From positions 1-64,000 of the forward strand of contig JACJXF010000010.1 of NCBI GenBank assembly GCA_020636775.1: DNA of 64,000 bases, read 5' to 3'. A program made the position numbers and the translations under genes. This DNA is from Bacteroidales bacterium (GTDB lineage: Bacteria > Bacteroidota > Bacteroidia > Bacteroidales > GCA-2748055). The notes beneath the pieces were generated by a model that was not told where the DNA came from, did not search any database, and saw only the letters and a list, made by a program, of their open reading frames with translations. Below are positions 46,301 through 53,697 of this stretch, piece by piece. How positions within the stretch are numbered: position 1 is the first letter of the stretch; every line of letters starts with the position of its first letter.

Positions 46301-46417
46301 CTGGGTTTTCAGATAGGAGTAGACAAAATTACGTGACAGAATCACAGGCACGTCCTTATTAATGCTCGCCAGGATTGCGAACAATTTCATTAAGGCTGTC
46401 AGCATTGATTCAGTCAT
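43340..46417 (-). CDS. ABCG-type half-transporter with N-terminal TerB-like domain
   Basis: 1025 residues. About 1-150: helical TerB-like domain. About 160-270: a beta-rich region with no named match. ATPase about 270-500: Walker A GGSGTGKST (288-296), Q-loop YVPQDD, signature ISGGQRKR, Walker B LILLADEPTTGL, H-loop IHQPSSEIF. A CPYC pair follows (near 500). Membrane part from about 590 with six helices in the ABC-2/White order, interrupted by a long extracytoplasmic insertion (about 760-980), last helix LWFNIMVLWFMSFMLYLLLAF. ABCG-like fusions in bacteria export lipids or drugs or have no known substrate. It sits between a sensor-like gene and two exported proteins. Confidence 0.85.
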   Translation of the reverse strand: MTESMLTALMKLFAILASINKDVPVILSRNFVYSYLKTQFSQKIVDHSLLVFDQEINKLTMLVGMKESKRTSSLSVKVLSICNEINQGLHIRGKYLIAVSLIQFSKYFEDFPDTDNEFRQTISDMVKTISEYMMINEDEYNNCRIFITEKFYNVPQKDRLLVLSNISSSQFTKINYINKENLKGQFFFLKIQQSDIILFYYTGIERFELSGKSIFPGHIYIFPKGSALKSENISPIYFSDVESGFLRTKEFEKISLLADNIEFRFVKSDNGIQKFSLPAQSGDLIGVMGGSGTGKSTLLKVLNGSYNLNKGKILINGHNLKTSNKELLGLIGYVPQDDLLIEELTVYQNLYYNAKLCLGDQDDAAIHNAVVRYLNNLDLFYIKDLLVGSPLNKFISGGQRKRLNIALELIKEPLILLADEPTTGLSSTDSENVMQLLKDLSLKGKIVIINIHQPSSEIFKMLDKILIMDKGGYPVYLGNPLDSFKYLKDIASRIDAAEIECPYCGNVQPDEILKVIEAKQVNELGEYTSERIISPEKWYEMFMQNLQSNDKTEFEVSEIPESKFKTPSRIKQFKTYFLRNFYAKLSDRQYILIALFIAPILSLIVSGFTKYVSSTSDGMVYRFIDNVNIPAYIFMSVIVSLFIGLIISAEEIIKDNKILEREKFLNLSRLSYINSKIVFLFGLSALQMLIFVLLGNYILEIRNLNLNYWLVLFSTSCFAIMLGLNISATLKSVIAIYITIPFILVPLILLSGVIVKYDKLHYSIASSKYVPFIGDMMASRWAYEALMVNQFENNTYQKNFNEVDKKSANISYSLNFLIPELYNKIADYERLSDKNQESGELKKTVAIIRNTLLDVKDEPGIQLPACISDKSSKELNINELNSFLGHWKAKLIKKSNALTIEKDRVIEKLKKEGMSNEDLIALKEKNYNRALAETVLNSNEMIKITVSDNRLIRKDTPVFQFPLSRAGRAQFYSDTKRLGRLEISTLWFNIMVLWFMSFMLYLLLAFDGLRKISNALSKRKLRKSQ

Positions 46418-46547
46418 AATTTCTTGATTTGTTAGCGCTCAGGAAGCTTTAATATTCCATTTATTATTCTGATTCTCCTTCTGTCCCTACACGGAATTAT
46501 TAAAATGTTTTGAAAGCAGGTTTGGGTATTTTAAAATACTAATAATT

Positions 46548-47672
46548 TCATGAAACCTCAGAAGGGAATATCATTTTTGTTGAAACGGAATTATCATCCC
46601 TGACAATCATTTTTATTCTTCCCTTGTGTGATTCCATCACCTGCTTTGCGAGTATTAGCTCAATTCCGGGAGTAAAATCATTTGAATTCTTGCTGTCATC
46701 AAAAAACCTGATGGTATTTTCAAGCTGCCTACCTGCATAAGCAACCCCCTGATCCAAAATTTCAATAAATGGAACAGCCTCTTCAATCCCGGAAATAATT
46801 TTCAGGCTTCCCCTGGTTTCAATATGTTTTAGCGAACTCATCAAAAGGGTGGTAAGGCAGGTCATAAGGAGGTCGAACTCGCCCTTTACATGGATATCTG
46901 AAACTTCGCTGATATTAATGTCGGGTTCGAATTTATCAATGGCATCTTTATTTTCAATCATGCAAAGCTCCACAAGTTCGACCACAGATACATCATTAAA
47001 CTTAACCGGATCGCTGGTCTCATCATTTAAACGTGCAAGCTGATTGGCTGCAAAGGAAAAACTCTCCAGCCGTGAAACTGAGGTGTCGAGATAAAACAAA
47101 AGTTCATTTAAATCATTTGAGTCAATCCTGTCTTTCAGCATATGGATTGCACTCATAATTTTATTGATCGGAGACCTGATTTCATTGGTAATATTATTCA
47201 GGTAACGTGTCTTTGATTTGTCAATATTCAGAAGAAGCTGGTTTAATTTTTCCAGCTCGGAAACCATGCGTTTATTGGAAATTCTGAGCTCATATACTTC
47301 AATTGCTTTGAGAAGGGAAGATCTGACGGCTTTCACGTCAAAAGGCTTGTTGAAAAACCCATAAACTTCGCCCTTATTGATTGTTTCTACCACGGTATCA
47401 TAGTCTGTATACGCCGTGAGTATAAAGCGCATCATATCAGGGTACTTCGTTTTGGTTATTTCCAGGAGTTCTGTTCCCGACATCTCAGGCATGCTCTGGT
47501 CTGAGATAATCACAGAAAAAACTTTCTTTTCAAGAATTTCAAGTGCTTCTTTGGCGGAATTTGCCAGAGTAATATCAAAATGACTGCTAAAGGAAGCTTC
47601 AAATAAAACGAGGTTGGTGTCAACATCATCTACATACAATATGCTTGGTTTCTGAACTTTTTCCGGTTCCAT
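46548..47672 (-). CDS. Response regulator fused to a degenerate histidine-kinase module
   Basis: 374 residues. REC domain 9-125 with acidic pocket DD (15-16), phospho-acceptor D58, T87 and K109. A coiled linker (130-155) leads to a HisKA-like helix reading YLNNITNEIRSPINKI, where N163 stands in place of the phospho-accepting histidine (consensus S-H-E-x-R). The ATPase-like region also has a weak N-box (LMTCLTTLLMSSLKHIE) and a partial G1 (EILDQGVAYAG). It therefore probably receives phosphate on the REC domain but cannot autophosphorylate. No membrane helix. Upstream of the ABC fusion on the same strand (130-bp gap). Confidence 0.83.
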   Translation of the reverse strand: MEPEKVQKPSILYVDDVDTNLVLFEASFSSHFDITLANSAKEALEILEKKVFSVIISDQSMPEMSGTELLEITKTKYPDMMRFILTAYTDYDTVVETINKGEVYGFFNKPFDVKAVRSSLLKAIEVYELRISNKRMVSELEKLNQLLLNIDKSKTRYLNNITNEIRSPINKIMSAIHMLKDRIDSNDLNELLFYLDTSVSRLESFSFAANQLARLNDETSDPVKFNDVSVVELVELCMIENKDAIDKFEPDINISEVSDIHVKGEFDLLMTCLTTLLMSSLKHIETRGSLKIISGIEEAVPFIEILDQGVAYAGRQLENTIRFFDDSKNSNDFTPGIELILAKQVMESHKGRIKMIVRDDNSVSTKMIFPSEVS

Positions 47673-47913
47673 TCTTTACTATAAATCAGAGAATATGCAG
47701 ATAATTATGATGTTAGTTGTAATTTTAATCAAAAAAATTAAGCCTAAATTTAGACAGAAATTTGATCTATTTATTAAAATTATCCATATAATATCAAATT
47801 TATATTTAATCTCAATAGAATTTTGTCGAAGCTGGTATTTTAATTAGCTAATATTTTGTTACATTTAATTGCTGTTCACGCTGACAGTTTTTGTAATTTA
47901 ACCTGAAGCAACA

Positions 47914-48723
47914 ATGTCTGTTACACTTAAAGGAACGTTGTTAATTTTCGGTCTTCTTTTTTGGTCTTTTCAAACATACTCTCAGGCTGAGACGGATAAT
48001 GATATTGGTGTAACGGTAAAGGTTCCTGTGAAGGAAAAGAAGAGTAACTCCTATATAGCTTTAACCGGAGGGTACATGACTCCTGCCTGGTACAGAGTTC
48101 CCATGACGGCGGAGTTTCCGGGAAGTATGTTGTTGAAAAACAGTATGGAGGCAAAAGCTGAAGGCTGGTTTGCGGGCATAAGGATTATGAAAAAATCAAA
48201 ATCCCATTTTGCTGCAGGGATAACTGCCAGTTATTATTATTCCACAATTCCTGTCGGCTTTGCCGGGATGAGATCAGGAAGTGACTGGGTAATGGAACAA
48301 TCCGGGGGTGTCAGCTTTTATACGGATCCCCTTCCAAACGATATAAACAGGGTCAGTGAGGTGATCGTTATCAGAGCACTGGTAAAATACAATATTCCCT
48401 TTGGTAAGTTCCAGTTTTGGGTAGGACTGGCACCGGGAACATTTTCGAGTAATATCCATTTTACCGAAGCCAATCAAAGTCAGGATTTGGGGAGTTTCAG
48501 GGCAACAAGCCTTGGAATAACGACACAAACCGGATTGGATTATCTGATAAAGAATGATGAGGGTAAGGAAAAAATGAGGTTCAGCATTTTTGCAGACTTT
48601 GGAACCCCCAGAGTAGAAGAGAAGTTTATAAGCCTTATTAAACCCGGCTGGAGATTTATTAATAGTGAAGGGAATTACGTGATTAATCCTTTAAGAATTG
48701 GATTGGCGATTGGATTCAATTAG
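47914..48723 (+). CDS. Predicted outer-membrane or secreted protein
   Basis: 269 residues with a signal peptide (about 1-24, ending TYSQ). The mature protein has barrel-like strands (SYIALTGGYMTPAWY, SHFAAGITASYYYST, FQFWVGLAPGTF, MRFSIFADFGTPRV) and ends GLAIGFN with asparagine after the last aromatic. No family recognised. It lies between two histidine-less sensor genes, divergent from one and upstream of the other. Confidence 0.65.
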   Translation: MSVTLKGTLLIFGLLFWSFQTYSQAETDNDIGVTVKVPVKEKKSNSYIALTGGYMTPAWYRVPMTAEFPGSMLLKNSMEAKAEGWFAGIRIMKKSKSHFAAGITASYYYSTIPVGFAGMRSGSDWVMEQSGGVSFYTDPLPNDINRVSEVIVIRALVKYNIPFGKFQFWVGLAPGTFSSNIHFTEANQSQDLGSFRATSLGITTQTGLDYLIKNDEGKEKMRFSIFADFGTPRVEEKFISLIKPGWRFINSEGNYVINPLRIGLAIGFN

Positions 48724-48776
48724 TTCTAATACTCTTGCAATACCTTTTTTTGATTTTCATTTGAAGCTGCAATAAT

Positions 48777-48807
48777 TTGTTATAGTTCTGGTAATAGCAT
48801 AAATTTG
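48777..48807 (+). promoter_or_regulatory. Promoter upstream of the hybrid sensor gene
   Basis: TTG at 48777-48779, a 20-bp spacer and TAAATTTG at 48800-48807: both boxes match the Bacteroidota consensus at the right distance. Predicted transcription start is near 48814, about 20 bp before the ATG. It implies the sensor is transcribed separately from the outer-membrane protein gene. Confidence 0.65.
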
Positions 48808-48833
48808 ATTTTACGTATTTCAGAATAGAAATT

Positions 48834-50225
48834 ATGAATAAAAAATTCAATGCAATTAATCTTGCAATAATTATAGGACTAGTCCTGTATTTCATTGAGG
48901 CTTTTATCTTTTATATTCTGAATACAAACAGTTATAGCTTTGCAGAAGCTTTTATTACTAAAGTGCCGTTATCTGATATATACACCAGACTTTTATCCAT
49001 AGCCGGAGTTATTGTTCTAGGCATTATTGTAAACGGAAGGATCAGGGAGATTCAGATTGAAAAGAATTTCCTGAAGAGAACAACAAGAAAAACGGTTTCA
49101 AGCAAACTCGATTTTGCTTTTCTTTCCAGTCTTTCATATCAGATCAGGACGCCATTAAATGCAATTATTGGCTTTTCTGAATTGCTCAGAAAACCAAACC
49201 TTTCACCTGAATCGAAAGATATTTATACAAATCATATAAATTCGAGCTCCAAGTATTTATTATTGCTTGTAAACAACCTCTCTGAAATTTCCAAAATTGA
49301 ATCCAATGAACTTGAAATTAACAGAGTCGACTGTAATATAAACCGTGTAATTGATGAGATTTATCAGGTATTCCAGATTCGTAAGGAAGAACTTGGGAAA
49401 TCCAATATTTCGCTTGTAATTGAGAAAGTAAAAATAAGTGAGAGTTTCCCGGTACTTACCGATCCTGAGAGATTGAAGCATGTTTTGAATAATCTTCTTG
49501 AAAGTGCTTTTATCCATACTGAGGAAGGTATGGTTAAAATAGGCTATACAAAAAGGGAAGACGGATTTATTGAATTTTATGTTAAAGATACCGGCCGGGG
49601 TTTTTCTCAGGAAAGACTTGAGGTAATTTTTGAAAGATATAACAAGCTTACGGATAACGATAACATGCCTTTTGATGGCTCCCTGCTTCGTCTGGCAATT
49701 TCAAAAAGTCTTGTCAAATTACTGGGAGGGAACATTTGGGCTGATTCGAAACTTGGTAGCGGCGTTTCCATATACTTTACCATTCCCTATATGGAAGTTG
49801 AAGCACCAGCAGAAGAGGAAAATAGAAGAGTTGAACCTGCAAAATCAGAAGGAGTAGACTGGTCAGATAAACAGTTGCTTATAGCAGAAGATATAGATTC
49901 AAATTTTATATACCTGGAGGAACTTCTCCGGCCAACAAAAATAAAAATTACATGGGCTAAAAACGGCAAACAAGCTTTGGACATTGTGAATAATAACCCA
50001 GATATCGATATTGTACTTATGGATATTCTGATGCCCGAGATGGATGGTTATGAAGCTTCCAGGGAAATCAAAAAAATCCGAAGTCATCTTCCAATCATTG
50101 CTCAAACTGCATACCTGGTTGAAGGAAGCTTTCAGGAGGAACAGAATAAGAATTTTGATTCTTATCTCATCAAACCTATCTGGGCACCACAGCTTATCTC
50201 CTCAATTGAGAAATATCTCAAATAA
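48834..50225 (+). CDS. Membrane hybrid sensor with HisKA-like, ATPase and REC domains, histidine replaced
   Basis: 463 residues. Two membrane helices (about 9-29 and 52-69), a HisKA-like helix FLSSLSYQIRTPLNAIIGFS with Y102-Q103 in place of the H-E pair, an HATPase domain (DTGRGFSQERLEVIFERY and GSLLRLAISKSLVKLLGGNIW) whose N-box has SA where NA is expected, and an intact C-terminal REC domain (EDIDSN, D397 in VLMDILMPEMDGYEA, IIAQTAY, LIKPI). Apart from the histidine the HisKA motif is well preserved, so the loss looks specific. It cannot be a normal autokinase; the REC may accept phosphate from another kinase. Confidence 0.87.
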   Translation: MNKKFNAINLAIIIGLVLYFIEAFIFYILNTNSYSFAEAFITKVPLSDIYTRLLSIAGVIVLGIIVNGRIREIQIEKNFLKRTTRKTVSSKLDFAFLSSLSYQIRTPLNAIIGFSELLRKPNLSPESKDIYTNHINSSSKYLLLLVNNLSEISKIESNELEINRVDCNINRVIDEIYQVFQIRKEELGKSNISLVIEKVKISESFPVLTDPERLKHVLNNLLESAFIHTEEGMVKIGYTKREDGFIEFYVKDTGRGFSQERLEVIFERYNKLTDNDNMPFDGSLLRLAISKSLVKLLGGNIWADSKLGSGVSIYFTIPYMEVEAPAEEENRRVEPAKSEGVDWSDKQLLIAEDIDSNFIYLEELLRPTKIKITWAKNGKQALDIVNNNPDIDIVLMDILMPEMDGYEASREIKKIRSHLPIIAQTAYLVEGSFQEEQNKNFDSYLIKPIWAPQLISSIEKYLK

Positions 50226-50231
50226 TATTCA

Positions 50232-51290
50232 TCAGCTTATTCTTGCTGCAATCCAGTCACCCACCTCGGAAGTCTTATAAGATTTTCCTTCTGCTATATC
50301 AACAGTCACTATTCCCTCAGCAAGTGACTGGTCAACAGCATCCCTTATGGCTTTAGCTTCCGGCATGAGGTTTAATGACAGCTCCAGCAACATGGCGGCT
50401 GATAAAATAGTGGCAACAGGGTTAGCAATATTCTTCCCGGCCGCCTGCGGGTAGGAGCCATGGATTGGTTCAAATACACTGGTGTGGATTCCAACAGAGG
50501 CAGATGGCAGAAGCCCCAGTGAACCTGTAATAACGCTTGCTTCATCGGAAAGTATATCTCCGAACATGTTTTCGGTTACCATTACGTCAAATTTTTTGGG
50601 CCACTGGATAATTTGCATGGCTGCATTGTCGACGAACATATAATCCACCTCAATATCAGGATGGGAGGGGGCCATTTCCTGCACTGTTTCTCTCCAAAGT
50701 CTCGAAGTAGCCAATACATTTGCCTTATCCACAACGGTCAGTTTCTTATTCCTTTTGGCTGCATATTCAAAGCCAAGTTCTGTAATCCTGATAACTTCTT
50801 CCTTGGTATAGGTACAGGTATCAAAGGCCTTAGTAAGATCTTCCGATCTGCCTTTTTCTCCAAAATATATTCCGCCTGTTAATTCACGTATCACAACAAA
50901 ATCAGCCCCTTCAACCAGATCGGGTCTTAATGGTGATTTATGAATAAGTGATTTGAAGGTCGTAACCGGACGAATATTGGCATATAGTCCCAGTTTTTTT
51001 CTCATGGCAAGAAGTCCCTGTTCCGGTCTTACTTTTGCTTTCGGATCATTATCATATTTCGGATCGCCGATGGCCCCGAATAATACTGCATCTGAATTCA
51101 TGCACAGCTCAAAAGTATCATCAGGAAAGGGATTTCCAACAGCATCAATAGCACATGCACCAACCAGTGCTTTGGTAAAATGAAAAGTATGATGATACTT
51201 TTTTCCAACAGACTCTAAAACTTTAATTGCCTGTTCAATAATTTCAGGGCCAATACCGTCACCGGCAAGAACAGCGATTTTGAATTCCAT
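50232..51290 (-). CDS. leuB: 3-isopropylmalate dehydrogenase
   Basis: 352 residues, the usual length. Start MEFKIAVLAGDGIGPEIIEQ, substrate-specific arginine loop VVIRELTGGIYFGEKGR, metal-binding FGDILSDEASVITGSLGLLP and NAD-binding EPIHGSYPQAAGKNIANPV. Oxidatively decarboxylates 3-isopropylmalate in leucine synthesis and may also act on 3-methylmalate in the citramalate route to isoleucine. Last gene of the leu operon; its stop lies 7 bp from the convergent hybrid sensor stop. Confidence 0.95.
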   Translation of the reverse strand: MEFKIAVLAGDGIGPEIIEQAIKVLESVGKKYHHTFHFTKALVGACAIDAVGNPFPDDTFELCMNSDAVLFGAIGDPKYDNDPKAKVRPEQGLLAMRKKLGLYANIRPVTTFKSLIHKSPLRPDLVEGADFVVIRELTGGIYFGEKGRSEDLTKAFDTCTYTKEEVIRITELGFEYAAKRNKKLTVVDKANVLATSRLWRETVQEMAPSHPDIEVDYMFVDNAAMQIIQWPKKFDVMVTENMFGDILSDEASVITGSLGLLPSASVGIHTSVFEPIHGSYPQAAGKNIANPVATILSAAMLLELSLNLMPEAKAIRDAVDQSLAEGIVTVDIAEGKSYKTSEVGDWIAARIS

Positions 51291-51350
51291 AATTTACTTT
51301 ACGATTAAATGATATGATGTATTTGTATTAACAGGTTTTGAAGAATATCA

Positions 51351-52868
51351 TCAGATGATTTCCTCTATTATATTCAGCATTTTTACCGTGCCTTTAATGG
51401 CGGCCACAGTCTGATCTGAATCGAGTCCGCGGGTTTTGATGATACGGCCGTTATAATCCCAGGTAATCATACATTCCACCAAAGCATCAGTCTTACCTCC
51501 GGGAGGTATGGAAACAAAATAATCGACCAGAACAGGATGCTTTTTCTGCAGCTTATCGTAAATCTTCCAGAGAGCTTTCATAAATGCATCGTACTGTCCA
51601 TCTCCGGATGCGGTCTCTTCATAAACCTTGCAATCAATCTCCACTGAAAGAGTAGCCATGGATCGCAGGCCTTTCGCAACTGAAAGTGAATAGTTCTTTA
51701 TCTTTATAAACTGGTTTACCTTTTCACTCTTTAAAACATCAGAAATAATGTAGGGAAGGTCTTCCTTCGAAACCGTCTCTTTTTTATCACCCAGTTCAAT
51801 AACCCTCTCGGTAACCATTTTCATTTCTTCCTTGCTCAGCTCAATACCGAGTTCTTCCAGATTTTTGATGATGCTTGCCTTTCCCGACATTTTCCCAAGG
51901 GCATATTCTCTCTTTCTTCCAAAGCGTTCCGGTAAAAGATCATTGAAGTAGAGGTTGTCTTTCTGGTCTCCATCGGCATGTATTCCACTGGTTTGCGTGA
52001 ATACATTTTCGCCAATCAATGGCTTGTTGGCAGGAATACGAATTCCTGAAAAAGATTCAATAAACTTGCTGACCAGGTAAAGTTTATCTTCACGAACCGA
52101 CATATCATAATTAAAGTGATCCTTCACCACACCGATCACGCTTGAGAGAGGGACGTTTCCGGCTCTTTCCCCAAGTCCGTTGATAGTGGTATGAATGCCT
52201 GTAATTCCGGCTTTCAGGGCTGAGAAAACATTTGCCGTTGCCAGATCATAATCGTTGTGGGCATGAAAATCAAAATTCAGTTTTGGATAGCGGGATCTCA
52301 TGTCCAGACAGAAGTTGTAAGTCTCCTCATGATTCAATATCCCCAGCGTGTCGGGTAACATATACCTGTCGATATTTTCATGCTGAAGACTGTCGAGCAT
52401 CTGGTACATATATTCGGGGGAGTGGCGCATGCCATTTGACCAGTCTTCGAAATATATATTTACGCGGATACCCATATCCTGCGCAATCTTCAACACTCCT
52501 TTAATATCTGAAATATGCTCCTCAGGTGTTTTTCTGAGCTGCACCTGACAATGTTTGAGACTTCCTTTGGTAAGTAGGTTAATTACCTTCCCGCCGGCAT
52601 CCTTAATCCACTTTAATGATATATCACCATCCACAAACCCAAGAACTTCAACCTTTTCATTATAACCATGCTCACGTGCCCAGGAAAAGATCATTTTTGC
52701 TCCCTTAAATTCTCCTTCGGATACACGGGCAGAGGCAATCTCTATCCTGTCGACCTTCAGATCTTCGAGCAGGAGTTTGGCCATGTTGAGCTTTTCAGCT
52801 CCTGTAAACGACACTCCTGAGGTTTGTTCCCCGTCGCGAAGTGTGGTATCCATTATTGTGATTTTCAT
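51351..52868 (-). CDS. 2-isopropylmalate/(R)-citramalate synthase family enzyme
   Basis: 505 residues from ATG 52868; an ATG at 52913 would add 15 residues before MKITIMDTTLRDGEQTSG, the standard opening. HMGL-like barrel with metal ligands in DTTLRDGEQ, HFDAHNDYD-like FDFHAHNDYDLA and NGLGERAGN, then an alpha-isopropylmalate-synthase regulatory domain from about 380 (SVEIDCKVYEETASGDGQYD). Lengths and the EQTSGVSF segment match the Bacteroidota enzyme usually called LeuA-like or CimA-like. Acetyl-CoA is condensed with 2-ketoisovalerate or pyruvate; the sequence does not decide which. No other leuA is in the operon. Confidence 0.85.
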   Translation of the reverse strand: MKITIMDTTLRDGEQTSGVSFTGAEKLNMAKLLLEDLKVDRIEIASARVSEGEFKGAKMIFSWAREHGYNEKVEVLGFVDGDISLKWIKDAGGKVINLLTKGSLKHCQVQLRKTPEEHISDIKGVLKIAQDMGIRVNIYFEDWSNGMRHSPEYMYQMLDSLQHENIDRYMLPDTLGILNHEETYNFCLDMRSRYPKLNFDFHAHNDYDLATANVFSALKAGITGIHTTINGLGERAGNVPLSSVIGVVKDHFNYDMSVREDKLYLVSKFIESFSGIRIPANKPLIGENVFTQTSGIHADGDQKDNLYFNDLLPERFGRKREYALGKMSGKASIIKNLEELGIELSKEEMKMVTERVIELGDKKETVSKEDLPYIISDVLKSEKVNQFIKIKNYSLSVAKGLRSMATLSVEIDCKVYEETASGDGQYDAFMKALWKIYDKLQKKHPVLVDYFVSIPPGGKTDALVECMITWDYNGRIIKTRGLDSDQTVAAIKGTVKMLNIIEEII

Positions 52869-53039
52869 AATCAATCGAATTTTAGAATTTAGATTCAACC
52901 GTGGTGGAAGCACATTCCGACCGGGTCAGGCTTATCCTTTATTTAATTTATCAGATTTGTGCCCCATCCGGAAAGAATCCCTGATCTTCCCTGACAGGTA
53001 ATTCCATCAATATGGTAGTAAGGCCTTTTGCGTAGGCCT

Positions 53040-53636
53040 TCAGTTCATCCTGCTTTTCTCAAAAGCTTCAATCTTAGCTCTTCTGTTAACCAGATAATCA
53101 ATATCTTCATAACCGTTTAACAGGCACTCTTTTTTATAGGGATTAATATCAAAGCTTTCTTTTTCACCGGAGCTTTCCAGAATAATCTCCTGTTTAATAA
53201 GATCTACTTTTATTTTTGTTGCCGGATTTTTTTCAATGGCATCGAATAATTTTCCAAGAAACCCTTCTGAAACCTGCACAGGTAGAAGGCCGTTGTTGAG
53301 AGCGTTCCCTTTAAAAATATCAGCGAAAAAACTGGATACCACAACTTTAAAACCATAGTCGTGTATTGCCCAGGCTGCATGTTCCCTGCTTGAGCCGCTC
53401 CCGAAATTTTTGCCGGCTATAAGAATATTGCCTGAATATTTTTCCTGGTTCAGTACAAAGTCCTTTTTCGGCTGATTATTGGCATCATACCGCCAGTCTC
53501 TGAACAGGTTTTCTCCGAATCCATCACGTGTTGTTGCCTTCAGAAAGCGTGCAGGAATAATCTGGTCGGTGTCCACGTTTTCAATTGGCATTGGAACAGC
53601 AGTAGATGTTAGTGTTATGAATTTTTCGATCGACAT
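53040..53636 (-). CDS. leuD: 3-isopropylmalate dehydratase small subunit
   Basis: 198 residues. Conserved VDTDQIIPARFLK near the start and AGKNFGSGSSREHAAWA, the swivelling-domain motif that completes the aconitase-type active site. Acts with LeuC in the isomerisation of 2- to 3-isopropylmalate. It lies 61 bp after leuC and 171 bp before the synthase gene. Confidence 0.95.
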   Translation of the reverse strand: MSIEKFITLTSTAVPMPIENVDTDQIIPARFLKATTRDGFGENLFRDWRYDANNQPKKDFVLNQEKYSGNILIAGKNFGSGSSREHAAWAIHDYGFKVVVSSFFADIFKGNALNNGLLPVQVSEGFLGKLFDAIEKNPATKIKVDLIKQEIILESSGEKESFDINPYKKECLLNGYEDIDYLVNRRAKIEAFEKSRMN

Positions 53637-53697
53637 CCTTGTTAATTATTAAATGACAGATTTTAATTAAATTTTCAGCTTAAGCAATAAGCCTTTT

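Noticed and set aside
47673..47913. Promoter boxes in the divergent sensor/OMP region
   Set aside because: Several TAnnTTTA-like strings occur in very AT-rich DNA, none with a TTG at 19-21 bp, so I do not call one.
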